A DNA stretch of 64,000 nucleotides from Vibrio fortis (GTDB lineage: Bacteria; Pseudomonadota; Gammaproteobacteria; Enterobacterales; Vibrionaceae), in contig NZ_AP025487.1 in NCBI RefSeq assembly GCF_024347475.1, positions 186,001 through 250,000 on the forward strand. The letters are read 5' to 3'. The position numbers were made by a program, and so were the translations under genes. Positions 54,222 to 63,165 of the stretch are shown piece after piece. Each line of letters starts with the position of its first letter. The first letter of the stretch is position 1. The notes below the pieces were generated by a model. The model was not told the DNA's origin. It worked only from the letters and a program-made list of their open reading frames with translations, and ran no database searches.

Positions 54222-55165
54222 GAAAATTCAACAATCACTTCTTTTCAAAAAATGAATACTTGAAAAATATTTCTAAAGAATATGGACAATTGACGTACAA
54301 AGGGGTTAGTGTTTCTTATTATATTGTAAGGAAAGGCATTTTCTCAAAATTGGTTTTTACCTCACCTATTCTTTCTTCTTTTGGTAATCCTATTGATATT
54401 AAAGGTAATGAGCATACTGTTCATAAAATAATTGAACATGCAAGAATGTTAAACGTCGATTATATTGCGCAGCCAATGGCTCATGTTTATTTTGATATGA
54501 TTCCTAAAGGTGCTATTGGTGTGAAATGGAGTAGCCCAATTGTATCTCTTAGTGGAACAGATGATGAAATATTAGCAAGGATGCATAAAAAACATAGAAA
54601 TGTGATTCGGAAGGCGGAAAAAACAGGCATATCAGTTAATTTCAACGCCCAGCTTGAAGACGTCCATTCATTGATTAAAGAAACAATGGATAAGCAAGGG
54701 CGTGCTGCTGTATCTAAGAGTTTATTGGAGAACCTGAGGCGTGACTGTACCGAGCAAGTTATGTTTGTTTCCTGTCATTTTGGTAATGAGATCCAAGGTG
54801 TGGCTGTAGTACCGTTTGATGCAAATAGTGGTTACTATCTTTACGGTGGAAGTTGTGATAAAACACAACCTGGTGCTTTAAACTATATGCATTATAGAAT
54901 AATGCTAGAGCTTCGCGCTAAAGGGATAGAAAACTACGACCTTATGGGGTATAGACTTGGAGGTACGAGTGATGAAAAGATCATCGGAATCCAACGGTTT
55001 AAGATGAGATTTGGCGCCGAGTTAAGCGATGGTATGACTTGGAAGTATGTACTCAACAAAAAGAAATACGCATTCCAAAGTTTTATTTTTAAGGTCCAAA
55101 GTTTTTTTAAAGGAAAACCTTTTTGTGGTGATGTAATAGATCAAGGAAATTCATTCAATGAGTGA
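54218..55165 (+). CDS. FemAB/GNAT-fold transferase (Acetyltransf_6-like)
   Basis: GNAT-superfamily protein of 315 residues similar to FemAB/FemX-type enzymes and to proteins in exosortase and polysaccharide clusters. The double-GNAT architecture is suggested by an N-terminal acyltransferase-like part, then LARMHKKHRNVIRKAEKTGISVNF, VMFVSCHFGNEIQGVAVVPFDANSGYYLYGGSCDKTQPGALNYMHYRIMLELRAKGIENYDLMGYRLGG and IQRFKMRFGAELSDG. FemX members use aminoacyl-tRNA; a role in attaching an aminoacyl or acyl group to a sugar amine is possible but unproved. It overlaps both neighbours. Confidence 0.7.
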   Translation: MRKFNNHFFSKNEYLKNISKEYGQLTYKGVSVSYYIVRKGIFSKLVFTSPILSSFGNPIDIKGNEHTVHKIIEHARMLNVDYIAQPMAHVYFDMIPKGAIGVKWSSPIVSLSGTDDEILARMHKKHRNVIRKAEKTGISVNFNAQLEDVHSLIKETMDKQGRAAVSKSLLENLRRDCTEQVMFVSCHFGNEIQGVAVVPFDANSGYYLYGGSCDKTQPGALNYMHYRIMLELRAKGIENYDLMGYRLGGTSDEKIIGIQRFKMRFGAELSDGMTWKYVLNKKKYAFQSFIFKVQSFFKGKPFCGDVIDQGNSFNE

Positions 55166-56135
55166 TTATAGTGTTTTGACATTTGACTACGAACTTTTCC
55201 TTGGAAGTTCGACCGGTTCCGTAAAAAACTCGCTCATTAAACCTACTGATAGAATTATTGACATTTTCCAGAAATATAACGCCAGAGGTATTTTTTATGT
55301 TGACGCAGGATACCTTCTAAAGCTTAAGGAATATAATAGTCCCGACCTAGATTTAATAAAGAATCAATTAAGAACACTAATTGATATTGGAAGTAGTGTT
55401 GAGCTGCACATTCATCCTCAGTGGATAGATGCTGAGCTTAATGAAGGTGTTTGGACATTTACTTCCTTTGACAAGTTTAGATTGCATAGCCTAGAAAGAA
55501 GCGAGTTAACGAGTTACTTTATTAAGTGTAAAGATACCTTAGAGGAGTTAACTGGGAAAAAAGTACGTTCTTTCCGAGCTGGAGGTTGGTGCTTACAACC
55601 TTTTGAACACGTAGTGGAAGCTTTTGAGCAGGCTGGCATTGAGCTAGATTCTTCAGTAACACCCGGTTTAGAAAAAAACAATTTACCTCATCACTTTTTT
55701 GATTTCAGGGGAGTTGATAATCGGGGAGTATACCGTTTTGAAAATGATCCATGCGTTGAGGTTTTATCCGGGAATTACCAAGAGATGCCTGTGACTACCC
55801 ATAAACTTTTTGGTGTTACTTTGTTGATTAATGCTATATTGCTTAAGTTTTATGACAATCAGATATTCGGTGATGGGCGAGGGTTGTATCAACCTGATAC
55901 GCTAAAAAATAAGTTTTTTAGAATATTTAAAACAAACATTCGAACACTATCTGTTGAAGGGTTATTTCCGTTACTTTTTAATAGAGTTCTTAAAGTTGAG
56001 CTTAATAAAAATAGGAATCCATTATGTCTAGTCATGCATCCTAAAACATTAACGGAGTTGTCTTTACGAAATATGGAATATATTTGTAAAATTACAACTA
56101 CGCTCAACATCGAGAAAATTTTAGATAAAGATTAA
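55158..56135 (+). CDS. NodB-fold polysaccharide deacetylase-like
   Basis: Polysaccharide deacetylase-family protein of 325 residues. The first metal motif is LTFDYE (in place of TFDDG), the second is HIHPQW, and RAGGWCLQPFEHVVEAFEQAGIELDSS forms the third motif. CLVMHPKTL is near the C-terminus. No signal peptide is seen, so it would act in the cytoplasm, possibly on a lipid-linked or nucleotide-linked sugar. It is paired with the FemAB-like gene by an eight-base overlap: removal of an N-acetyl group would expose an amine for re-acylation. Confidence 0.75.
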   Translation: MSDYSVLTFDYELFLGSSTGSVKNSLIKPTDRIIDIFQKYNARGIFYVDAGYLLKLKEYNSPDLDLIKNQLRTLIDIGSSVELHIHPQWIDAELNEGVWTFTSFDKFRLHSLERSELTSYFIKCKDTLEELTGKKVRSFRAGGWCLQPFEHVVEAFEQAGIELDSSVTPGLEKNNLPHHFFDFRGVDNRGVYRFENDPCVEVLSGNYQEMPVTTHKLFGVTLLINAILLKFYDNQIFGDGRGLYQPDTLKNKFFRIFKTNIRTLSVEGLFPLLFNRVLKVELNKNRNPLCLVMHPKTLTELSLRNMEYICKITTTLNIEKILDKD

Positions 56136-56136
56136 T

Positions 56137-57216
56137 ATGAAAATTTGCCATCTATCAACCGTACACCAACCAAATGATGTTCGCATATTTAAAAAGGAGT
56201 GTATAAGCTTATCAAACGCTGGGCATGATATATCATTTGTTGTTCCCCACGAAAAAAGTGAAGTTCAACAAAGTATAGAAATTATTTCAATCCCTAGCAG
56301 TATGTCTAAGGCTTCCCGATTATTGGTTCAACCTTTTAGGTTGTTGATGAAAGCACTGTCGGTAAAACCTGATGTTTTTCATTTCCATGACTTTGAACTA
56401 TGGCCTATTGGATTGATTTTACGAGTTCTTGGCTACAAAGTGATTGCGGACGTTCATGAAGATGTACCAGCACAATTACGACAAAGAGAATGGATCCCTA
56501 AGCTTATAAAACCCAGTCTTTCTTTCATATCATCACTTATTGAAAATAACTTTAGCCGATTTATGACAGGTGTGATAGTCGCTGATACTACTCTTGCAAA
56601 GCGATTTTCCAAATATAATCGTAATGTAGTAACTATATGTAATTACCCTATTTTGTATCCTCTACCAGAAGCAAAAAGTAATAATGGCACGTTCAGAGTT
56701 CTAAGTGTAGGTGGGGTGTTTAATGAGAGGTGTGCTGACCTAGTTATTGGTGCTTCTCGACACTTGAGTGATGTGTCATTCTTAATTGGCGGAGGTGTCG
56801 GTGGTCAGTATAGCGACTTAAGCTGGCAGAGCGAAAACTGTCACTACTTAGGTAAGCTAAGCTTTGAGGAGGTTCAACAAGAATATAGTCAAGCGGATGT
56901 GATTGTAGTGATGTTTAGTGATGCTCCAAATCATCAAGATATCAAGTCAAATCGATTTTTTGAATCAATGTACGCTAAAAAGCCGGTTTTGGTTTCAGCT
57001 TTACCGCAATGGAAGGAGTTTATTCGAAAGTATCAATGTGGAGTTGCGGTTAGTTTAGACAGCTCAATGGATTTAGCAAATGCAATTACTCATTTGAAAG
57101 AGAACCCTTCTTTATGCGAAGAAATGAGTGAAAATGGCCAGAAAGCTGTTCTCAAAGCTTATAGTTGGACTTCGGAAGAAGCCAAACTCATTAAGTTTTA
57201 TAGGGAACTGCAGTAG
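56137..57216 (+). CDS. Glycosyltransferase, GT4-like
   Basis: GT-B glycosyltransferase of 359 residues. The N-terminal MKICHLSTVHQPNDVRIFKKECISLSNAGHDISFVVP with the early HxPNDVRIF motif is a clear GT4 subgroup. DVFHFHDFELWPIGLILRVLGYKVIADVHED follows, and the donor domain has FRVLSVGGVFNERCADLVIGASRHL, CHYLGKLSFEEVQQEYSQADVIVVMF and NRFFESMYAKKPVLVSALPQWKEFI. It is one base from the deacetylase stop. Donor unknown. Confidence 0.82.
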   Translation: MKICHLSTVHQPNDVRIFKKECISLSNAGHDISFVVPHEKSEVQQSIEIISIPSSMSKASRLLVQPFRLLMKALSVKPDVFHFHDFELWPIGLILRVLGYKVIADVHEDVPAQLRQREWIPKLIKPSLSFISSLIENNFSRFMTGVIVADTTLAKRFSKYNRNVVTICNYPILYPLPEAKSNNGTFRVLSVGGVFNERCADLVIGASRHLSDVSFLIGGGVGGQYSDLSWQSENCHYLGKLSFEEVQQEYSQADVIVVMFSDAPNHQDIKSNRFFESMYAKKPVLVSALPQWKEFIRKYQCGVAVSLDSSMDLANAITHLKENPSLCEEMSENGQKAVLKAYSWTSEEAKLIKFYRELQ

Positions 57217-57234
57217 AGCAGTAAGTGAAGAAAT

Positions 57235-58440
57235 ATGAACATATTACTAATAAACCACTATGCTGGTAGCCCAAAGATGGGAATGGAGTTTCGCCCTTAC
57301 TATATGTCAAAAAGTGTGGCTAAACTCAATCACAAAATGTATGTACTTGGTGCTGATCAGTCTCATTTAAGGAAGTTACAGCCAAAGGTTGGCTATGAAA
57401 CTTTTGATGACGTCGAATATCTGTGGCTTGCTTCCAAAAGTTATGATGGGAACGGTCTAGGTCGAGTAATTAATATATTTTCATTTCTTCGACAGGCGGT
57501 AAAGCAAGCTAATTCAATCCTCGAATGGTCTAAACCCGATGTTATCGTTGCCTCTTCAACTTATCCTCTAGATAACTATTTGGCACATTACCTCGCAAAA
57601 AAGTGTGGGGCTAGGGTCGTTTACGAAGTGCATGATCTTTGGCCACTCTCACCAATGGAGATTGGCAACATTTCGAAATGGCACCCGTTTATGATGCTGT
57701 TACAGTGCGCCGAAAACTATGGCTATAGAAATGCTGATAAAGTAATTTCGATGTTGCCTAACACTCTTGAACATATGAAATCCCATGGGCTAGATGAATC
57801 AAAATATCACTATGTTCCAAATGGCATTTATCTAGAAGGTTCTGATTGTGAACGTGTTACTTTACCGAATGAGCATCGCACTCTGTTAAAAGATCTACAA
57901 ACTCAAGAAAAGTTAATTGTGGGCTATGCCGGTGGGCATGCCAAATCAAACGCATTACACAAGCTAATAGCGGCAGCTAAAAGGCTGCCTAATTTGAACT
58001 TTGTATTGGTAGGTAATGGTTCTGAAAAACAAACGTTGATCGCTATGGCCAAAGATCTAGATAACGTCCATTTTTTACCTTCGATCGATAAGTCCTCTGT
58101 TCCTTTGTTTCTAGAGCAGTGCAATATTTTGACTTTGGTTTGGAATGATTCACCGCTTTATCGCTTTGGTGTTAGTCCGAATAAAGTCTTTGATTATATG
58201 CTTGCAAAAAAGCCTATAGTTCAAGCTTTAGACACCACCTATGAGCCAGTTAGTAAAGCGAACGCTGGCTTAACAGTGGCAAGTGATGACACCACTACAT
58301 TAGTCGAGGCATTTAATGCAATGGTGGAAATGCCGGAAGAAAATCGTGCTCTTTTAGGGTTAAATGGCTATAAATACGTGGTGGATAACCATTGTTATAG
58401 TAAACTTGCGAAAGAATTTATTGAAGCGTGTGAAAAGTAA
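57235..58440 (+). CDS. Glycosyltransferase, WbuB-like GT4
   Basis: GT-B glycosyltransferase of 401 residues. It starts MNILLINHYAGSPKMGMEFRPYYMSKSVAKLNHKMYVLGADQSHLRK and has VVYEVHDLWPLSPMEIGNISKWHPFMMLLQ and SMLPNTLEHMKSHG. The donor domain has VGYAGGHAKSNALHKLIAAAKRL, NFVLVGNGSEKQTL, FLPSIDKSSVPLFLEQCNILTLVW and GVSPNKVFDYMLAKKPIVQAL. This form is usual for enzymes adding an N-acetyl deoxyhexosamine early in O-antigen units. Its stop overlaps the next gene by one base (TAATG). Confidence 0.82.
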   Translation: MNILLINHYAGSPKMGMEFRPYYMSKSVAKLNHKMYVLGADQSHLRKLQPKVGYETFDDVEYLWLASKSYDGNGLGRVINIFSFLRQAVKQANSILEWSKPDVIVASSTYPLDNYLAHYLAKKCGARVVYEVHDLWPLSPMEIGNISKWHPFMMLLQCAENYGYRNADKVISMLPNTLEHMKSHGLDESKYHYVPNGIYLEGSDCERVTLPNEHRTLLKDLQTQEKLIVGYAGGHAKSNALHKLIAAAKRLPNLNFVLVGNGSEKQTLIAMAKDLDNVHFLPSIDKSSVPLFLEQCNILTLVWNDSPLYRFGVSPNKVFDYMLAKKPIVQALDTTYEPVSKANAGLTVASDDTTTLVEAFNAMVEMPEENRALLGLNGYKYVVDNHCYSKLAKEFIEACEK

Positions 58441-59609
58441 TGACATTTATCCCTTATTCTCGCCCTGTACTTGAAGAAGAAGAAATTCAAGAGGTCGTAG
58501 AGACTCTCCGCTCTGGTTGGTTAACCACAGGCCCCAAAGTTGCTCAATTTGAGAAAGATTTTAGTACATTTGTTGGAAGCGAGTATGCATTGGCTGTTAA
58601 CTCGGCGACAGCGGGTCTGCACCTCGCATTAGAAGCGCTAGGGGTTGGATACGGAGATAAGGTCATTACCACGGTTCATACATTTACCGCGACTGCCGAA
58701 GTGATCCGTTACTTGGGTGCAGAGCCTGTCTTTGTCGATATCGAGCCTGATAGCTACAACATTTCACCTTCTTTAGTAGAAAAGGCATTACTTGAACATA
58801 CTGACGTTAAAGTAATTATACCAGTCCATTATGCAGGTCAATCTGCGAATATGACAGAATTAATGTCCCTAGCGAAAAGATTTGACGTTAAAGTTTTAGA
58901 AGACGCAGCACACGCTCTACCTTGTACTCATAAAGGACAATTAATTGGGACAATTGCAGATGTAACAGTATTTAGCTTTTATGCGAATAAAACAATTACC
59001 ACTGGCGAAGGTGGAATGGTCACGACCAATGACGAAGCGCTTGCTAAACGTATTAAAACGATGAGACTACATGGGATCAACCGTGATGTTTTTGACCGTT
59101 TTACGAGTAATAAGCCTAATTGGCATTATGAAATTGTCGCACCTGGGTATAAATATAACATGATGGATATGTGTGGTGCTCTAGGAATCCATCAGCTTAA
59201 AAAAGCAAAACGTTTCCAACAAGCTAGAGCTTCGATTGCTGAGCGCTATAATGCTGCTTTTGTGGATTTACCTATTATTACCCCTTATCAAGTCGAAGAT
59301 TCTGATCTTCACTCTTGGCATATCTACTCGATTCAACTTGAGTTGGACAAGCTCTCAATTTCTCGCAATGAATTTATTGAAAAGATGAGTGAGTATGGAG
59401 TTGGCACTTCAGTTCATTATATCCCTTTACACCGCATGCCTTATTGGAAGGAAGCTTATGGGTTGAAGGATGAAAACTTTCCCATTTCTTCAAAAGTATC
59501 AGACCAACATTTAAGTTTACCTAACTTTGCCTCGATGTCTGTCGAGGAAGTTGAACGTGTCATTGATGTGGTTACTCGACTTGTTGTGGAGACTCAAATT
59601 CATGTTTAA
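58440..59609 (+). CDS. DegT/DnrJ/EryC1 4-keto-sugar aminotransferase (PglE-like)
   Basis: PLP aminotransferase of 389 residues, probably converting a UDP-4-keto-6-deoxy-HexNAc to the 4-amino sugar. It has IPYSRPVLEEEEIQEVVETLRSGWLTTGPKVAQFE, AVNSATAGLHLALEALGVG, and TTVHTFTATAEVIRYLGAEPVFVD. EDAAHALPCTHKGQLIG and VFSFYANKTITTGEGGMV with the PLP lysine follow. It precedes the initiating transferase and the WbpM/PglF-type dehydratase that would supply its substrate. No PglD acetyltransferase is nearby, so the amine may stay free or be modified by another enzyme in the block. Confidence 0.85.
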   Translation: MTFIPYSRPVLEEEEIQEVVETLRSGWLTTGPKVAQFEKDFSTFVGSEYALAVNSATAGLHLALEALGVGYGDKVITTVHTFTATAEVIRYLGAEPVFVDIEPDSYNISPSLVEKALLEHTDVKVIIPVHYAGQSANMTELMSLAKRFDVKVLEDAAHALPCTHKGQLIGTIADVTVFSFYANKTITTGEGGMVTTNDEALAKRIKTMRLHGINRDVFDRFTSNKPNWHYEIVAPGYKYNMMDMCGALGIHQLKKAKRFQQARASIAERYNAAFVDLPIITPYQVEDSDLHSWHIYSIQLELDKLSISRNEFIEKMSEYGVGTSVHYIPLHRMPYWKEAYGLKDENFPISSKVSDQHLSLPNFASMSVEEVERVIDVVTRLVVETQIHV

Positions 59610-60195
59610 GCGTTTGTTTGATATTGCTAGTTGCGTGTGTGGATTGCTCTTGCTTTGGCCTGTGCTACTAGCGGTCGCTATTTGGATTAAAAAAGATAGC
59701 GATGGGCCAGTTTTCTTTAAGCAAACTAGAGTCGGACGCCATGGGAAAAACTTCTCAATCTTGAAGTTTAGAACTATGGTTGTAGATGCCGAGGCGAAAG
59801 GCTTGAAGGTTACTGTAGGGGCAGACCCTCGAGTTACTAGCAGTGGTCGCTTTTTGCGTCGTTCAAAATTGGATGAGCTACCTCAACTTATCAATGTGGT
59901 ATTAGGCGACATGAGTGTTGTGGGACCTCGACCAGAAGTGCCTGAGTATATGAACGAATACGAAAAATCGGTGAGAGATAAAATCTTATCTGTTCGTCCA
60001 GGTATTACAGATAAAGCCTCAATAGAGTATACCAATGAAGCAGAAATATTAGCTGATGCTCATGACCCTAGAGTGGCTTATATCAATGAAGTAATGCCAG
60101 AAAAAGCAAAGTACTATATCGATTATGTTGATAATCAATCACTTTTTTTAGATGTAGCTATCATTTTTAAAACGCTTAAAAAGATTGTGTCATAA
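59602..60195 (+). CDS. PglC-type initiating sugar-1-phosphate transferase
   Basis: Small monotopic polyprenyl-phosphate glycosyl-1-phosphate transferase of 197 residues that starts the glycan of the second block on undecaprenyl phosphate. It has one N-terminal re-entrant helix (MFKRLFDIASCVCGLLLLWPVLLAVAIWI), then FFKQTRVGRHGKNFSILKFRTMV and the SKLDELPQLINVVLGDMSVVGPRPEVPEYM catalytic segment. SVRPGITDKASIEYTNE follows. ATG 59602 overlaps the aminotransferase stop by eight bases. The usual substrate of this form is UDP-diNAcBac or another UDP-deoxy-amino sugar. Confidence 0.88.
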   Translation: MFKRLFDIASCVCGLLLLWPVLLAVAIWIKKDSDGPVFFKQTRVGRHGKNFSILKFRTMVVDAEAKGLKVTVGADPRVTSSGRFLRRSKLDELPQLINVVLGDMSVVGPRPEVPEYMNEYEKSVRDKILSVRPGITDKASIEYTNEAEILADAHDPRVAYINEVMPEKAKYYIDYVDNQSLFLDVAIIFKTLKKIVS

Positions 60196-60202
60196 GGGAT
60201 AT

Positions 60203-62116
60203 ATGTTTTTAATAAGTCGTATTTGGAACGCTCCTAGACCAATAAAACGTTTGATTAGTGTTACTTTTGATATCGTTTTTATTTCTATTGCATACTGGGG
60301 TGCTTATTGGACTCGGTTGGGAGAGAAAGAGAAGTTCATTGTAGATGAAGGATACCAAACTGCGTTTCTTCTTACTCTCTTCGTTACTCTATTGATATTT
60401 ATTCAAATCGGGCTCTATCGCGCAATACTACGCTACATGAATGTGCAAGCTATGCTATCGATATTCATTAGTGCGGCTTTGTCAGCAGTGTTTGTTGTTT
60501 TTTTCTCTTACTTTACACATGCAGCAGTACCACGTTCTATTCCCATAATCTATGGCGCTTATTTGATTATCCTATGTGGTGGTGCTCGATTAGTTGCGCG
60601 TGCAATGATTAATCGTACTGGCTCCAAACAAAAGAACAATGTGATTATCTATGGTGCTGGCTCCGCAGGCCGACAGCTTGCGAATATTCTTTATCAAGGT
60701 AAAGAATATCATCCAGTATGCTTTATTGATGATAACCGAAAGCATCATAAAAGCTCAGTAAACGGTATGATGATTTATCGTCGAAAGTACCTAGAAAGAC
60801 AAATTAAGAAGCATAACGTTAAGAAAATTCTATTGGCAATGCCAAGTGCTACGCGTTCACAGAGAAAAGAAATTGTTGAGTCATTGATTTCTTTTCAAGT
60901 TGAGGTTCTTTCGATACCTAACTTGAATGATATTGTAAACGGTGGGGCCGAAATTGATCAGTTGCAAGATGTAGCGATTGAGGATCTTCTTGGACGTGAT
61001 CCTGTGGCACCACAGCAATCGTTAATGAATGCAAATATAAAAGGCAAAGTAGTCATGGTGACTGGCGCAGGAGGCTCTATTGGATCTGAGCTTTGTCGTC
61101 AGATAGTTAGGAGTCAACCTAAAAAACTAGTGCTTTTTGAGTTGTCTGAATTTGCTTTGTATCAAATTGATCGCGAGCTCAATCTATACCTCGAATCCGA
61201 GGACTATATTGTTGAGATCGTACCTTTATTGGGCTCTGTTCAACGAATCAATCGACTATCAACGGTTATGAAAGCCTTTAGCGTTGATACCGTGTATCAC
61301 GCTGCAGCATACAAACATGTACCTTTGGTTGAATACAATGTGGTAGAGGGTGTAAGGAACAATGTTTTTGGGACTTACTATACGGCTAATGCTGCTATTG
61401 AAGCAGGTGTGGAGTCCTTTGTTCTTATTTCTACTGACAAAGCTGTCCGTCCTACTAATATTATGGGTACGACTAAACGTATGGCTGAACTGGCACTGCA
61501 GGCTCTTGCTGAGCAAGAAGCAAAGAAAGAACACGGAACGCGCTTTTGTATGGTACGTTTTGGTAACGTACTTGGTTCTTCAGGCTCTGTTATCCCATTG
61601 TTTAAAAAACAAATTGAAAAAGGTGGACCAGTAACAATCACACATCCTGAAATTACTCGATACTTTATGACCATCCCAGAAGCCGCGCAGTTGGTCATTC
61701 AAGCAGGAGCAATGGGAAAAGGAGGAGATGTGTTCGTTCTGGATATGGGAGAGTCAGTTAAAATTATGGATCTCGCCTATAATCTAATTCATTTATCTGG
61801 CCGTGAAGTCAAGAATGACGAGAACCCGCATGGAGATATCGAAATCAAATGCACAGGGTTACGCCCTGGTGAGAAGCTTTATGAAGAATTGTTGATTGGT
61901 GATAATGTAAAAGCTACAGAACATGAGCGCATTATGGCAGCTAACGAAACCTTTTTATCGATACAAAAGTATAAAGAACTAATAGAAAAATTAGATCGAG
62001 CTTGCCATGATTTTAAACACAATGAGATTCGAGAAATTTTATTAGATGCTCCAACAGGGTTTAAACCAACTGATGGGATTGGAGATTTGGTTTGGAACGC
62101 AAAAACTTTGGAGTAG
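60203..62116 (+). CDS. Membrane UDP-GlcNAc 4,6-dehydratase (retaining), WbpM/PglF/FlaA1 family
   Basis: Converts UDP-GlcNAc to UDP-4-keto-6-deoxy-GlcNAc, keeping C5 configuration. The 637-residue product has four N-terminal membrane helices (to about residue 140) and a CoA-binding-like domain ([17 protein letters not shown]). The catalytic SDR domain has [50 protein letters not shown], where Met replaces the usual Tyr, and [17 protein letters not shown]. Start ATG 60203 has AAGGGA upstream. Its TAG stop (62114-62116) meets the edge of the duplicated gpmI end, whose terminator it shares. Confidence 0.92.
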   Translation: MFLISRIWNAPRPIKRLISVTFDIVFISIAYWGAYWTRLGEKEKFIVDEGYQTAFLLTLFVTLLIFIQIGLYRAILRYMNVQAMLSIFISAALSAVFVVFFSYFTHAAVPRSIPIIYGAYLIILCGGARLVARAMINRTGSKQKNNVIIYGAGSAGRQLANILYQGKEYHPVCFIDDNRKHHKSSVNGMMIYRRKYLERQIKKHNVKKILLAMPSATRSQRKEIVESLISFQVEVLSIPNLNDIVNGGAEIDQLQDVAIEDLLGRDPVAPQQSLMNANIKGKVVMVTGAGGSIGSELCRQIVRSQPKKLVLFELSEFALYQIDRELNLYLESEDYIVEIVPLLGSVQRINRLSTVMKAFSVDTVYHAAAYKHVPLVEYNVVEGVRNNVFGTYYTANAAIEAGVESFVLISTDKAVRPTNIMGTTKRMAELALQALAEQEAKKEHGTRFCMVRFGNVLGSSGSVIPLFKKQIEKGGPVTITHPEITRYFMTIPEAAQLVIQAGAMGKGGDVFVLDMGESVKIMDLAYNLIHLSGREVKNDENPHGDIEIKCTGLRPGEKLYEELLIGDNVKATEHERIMAANETFLSIQKYKELIEKLDRACHDFKHNEIREILLDAPTGFKPTDGIGDLVWNAKTLE

Positions 62117-62275
62117 AAGGCGGTAAACTGTCTGACCTAGCTCCAACTATGCTTTCTCTAGTAGGTCTAGAAATCCCATCAGAAATGACGGGTGAAGTTC
62201 TGGTTAAATAGCTTTCGAGTTATTGAACAGCACGCAAAATACTGAGAGCCCGCGCCTTGTTGTGCGGGCTTTTTT
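62115..62275 (+). repeat. Direct repeat DR2: duplicated gpmI 3' end plus terminator
   Basis: Copy of 32723-32883 with four substitutions. It carries the last 97 bases of the gpmI gene, with the stop TAG at 62209-62211, and the downstream hairpin. It has no start and is out of frame with the preceding dehydratase, so it is a gene fragment. It marks the right end of the second block. The rest of the gap 62276-62562 holds repeat copy B and nothing else clear. Confidence 0.97.
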
Positions 62276-62277
62276 TT
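62247..62277 (+). terminator. Duplicated gpmI terminator ending the second block
   Basis: AGCCCGC and GCGGGCT (62264-62270) form the same stem as at 32855-32878, here followed by eight Ts. It lies about 130 bases after the dehydratase stop, so it would end the long second operon. Confidence 0.88.
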
Positions 62278-62460
62278 AGATGCGAGAGGCGGGTAAACGA
62301 GATACGAAGAGCAAAAAGCAGAAGCGTGATTCGAGTGAGCGAGATGAGAGGTGCTGAAGAGCTGATTTGATATGCGAGAAACTAGAGGTGAAGATATTAC
62401 GCAAAGAGAGCTGCAACATATTTTATCATCTCGAATCTCGTTACTCTCATCTGCTCTAGA
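62278..62460 (+). repeat. Dispersed Vibrio-type repeat cluster, copy B
   Basis: Degenerate words such as GTAAACGAGATACGAAGAGC, GATTCGAGTGAGCGAGATGAG and the inverted ATCATCTCGAATCTCGTTAC. They belong to the same family as 6255-6380 and 63166-63238. The stretch begins directly after the duplicated terminator. Confidence 0.6.
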
Positions 62461-62562
62461 CCGTTGAGGAACGAAATGTCTGGAATCTCTCTTTTAGGTT
62501 TTAGTTCATCGCAATTAGATACCTTATCCTGCTAGTACCTCACTGTAGGGAATGATGTGTGA

Positions 62563-63035
62563 CTATTTGTTGGCTTTATCTAGAATTGAGCGTTCAAAAT
62601 CGAGCAGCCACTCCTTTCGGCTCATTCCGCCGGTGTAGCCGGTTAATGTGCCATTGGCACCAATCACTTGATGGCAGGGCACGACGATGCTAAATGGGTT
62701 CTTACCGTTTGCACCACCAACAGCGCGTACAGCCTTGGGATTGTTCATTCGCTGCTGATGGTTTCGCCGTAAGGAATGGTCGTCAGTGCTTGCCAAGCGG
62801 CTTTCTGAAAGTCAGTGCCTTTGATGGCTTTCAATGGAAGGTCGAATTCGATACGAGTCTCTGCGAAGTATTCATCTAGCTGCATCATTGCTAGTTGGCA
62901 AAGTTCATCAGGGTTATTAGTAATGACTTCATCATGATTAATATGGTCGATCTCAATAATCATCTCGCCATCGCTAACAATGATCATCTTGCCAATCGGC
63001 GCGTTGTAGAACGATTTATAACTGCTCGCTGTCAT
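62563..63035 (-). pseudogene. ogt: Frameshifted methylated-DNA-protein-cysteine methyltransferase (Ogt)
   Basis: Suicide repair enzyme for O6-alkylguanine, here broken. The N-terminal part reads from ATG at 63033-63035 (MTASSYKSFYNAPIGKMIIVSDGEMI) to [21 protein letters not shown] and then meets a stop after two more residues. The C-terminal part continues in another frame with [52 protein letters not shown], including the active-site PCH. Between them the expected YGEQAQR-like segment is missing. A deletion of about 16 bases between CAGC repeats would explain it. Sequencing error is possible but less likely for a deletion of this size. Confidence 0.8.
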
Positions 63036-63071
63036 ACTTATTTCCCTTAACTAAATGATTGTGCGCATAAG

Positions 63072-63106
63072 ATTCCCTACTACGCTCGTCCCTCGCTATA
63101 GGGAAT
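63072..63106. repeat. Inverted repeat of intergenic type
   Basis: ATTCCCTA (63072-63079) and TAGGGAAT (63099-63106) are perfect inverted arms around 19 bases (CTACGCTCGTCCCTCGCTA-like). A single TAGGGAATGA arm also occurs near 62547. Such elements are common between Vibrio genes; no function is evident. Confidence 0.5.
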
Positions 63107-63165
63107 GACGAGGTTGAAGTAGAGTGCTACTTGGGGGCTCATATTTGCGCTTTCGCTCTTGAAAT

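Noticed and set aside
62119..62130. ops-like GGCGGTAAACTG in the duplicated gpmI end
   Set aside because: It is gpmI coding sequence present also in the intact gene, lies before a terminator, and lacks the TAGC core.
62563..63035. Two separate small minus-strand genes
   Set aside because: Their products are the two halves of one Ogt protein in different frames, so this is one broken gene.
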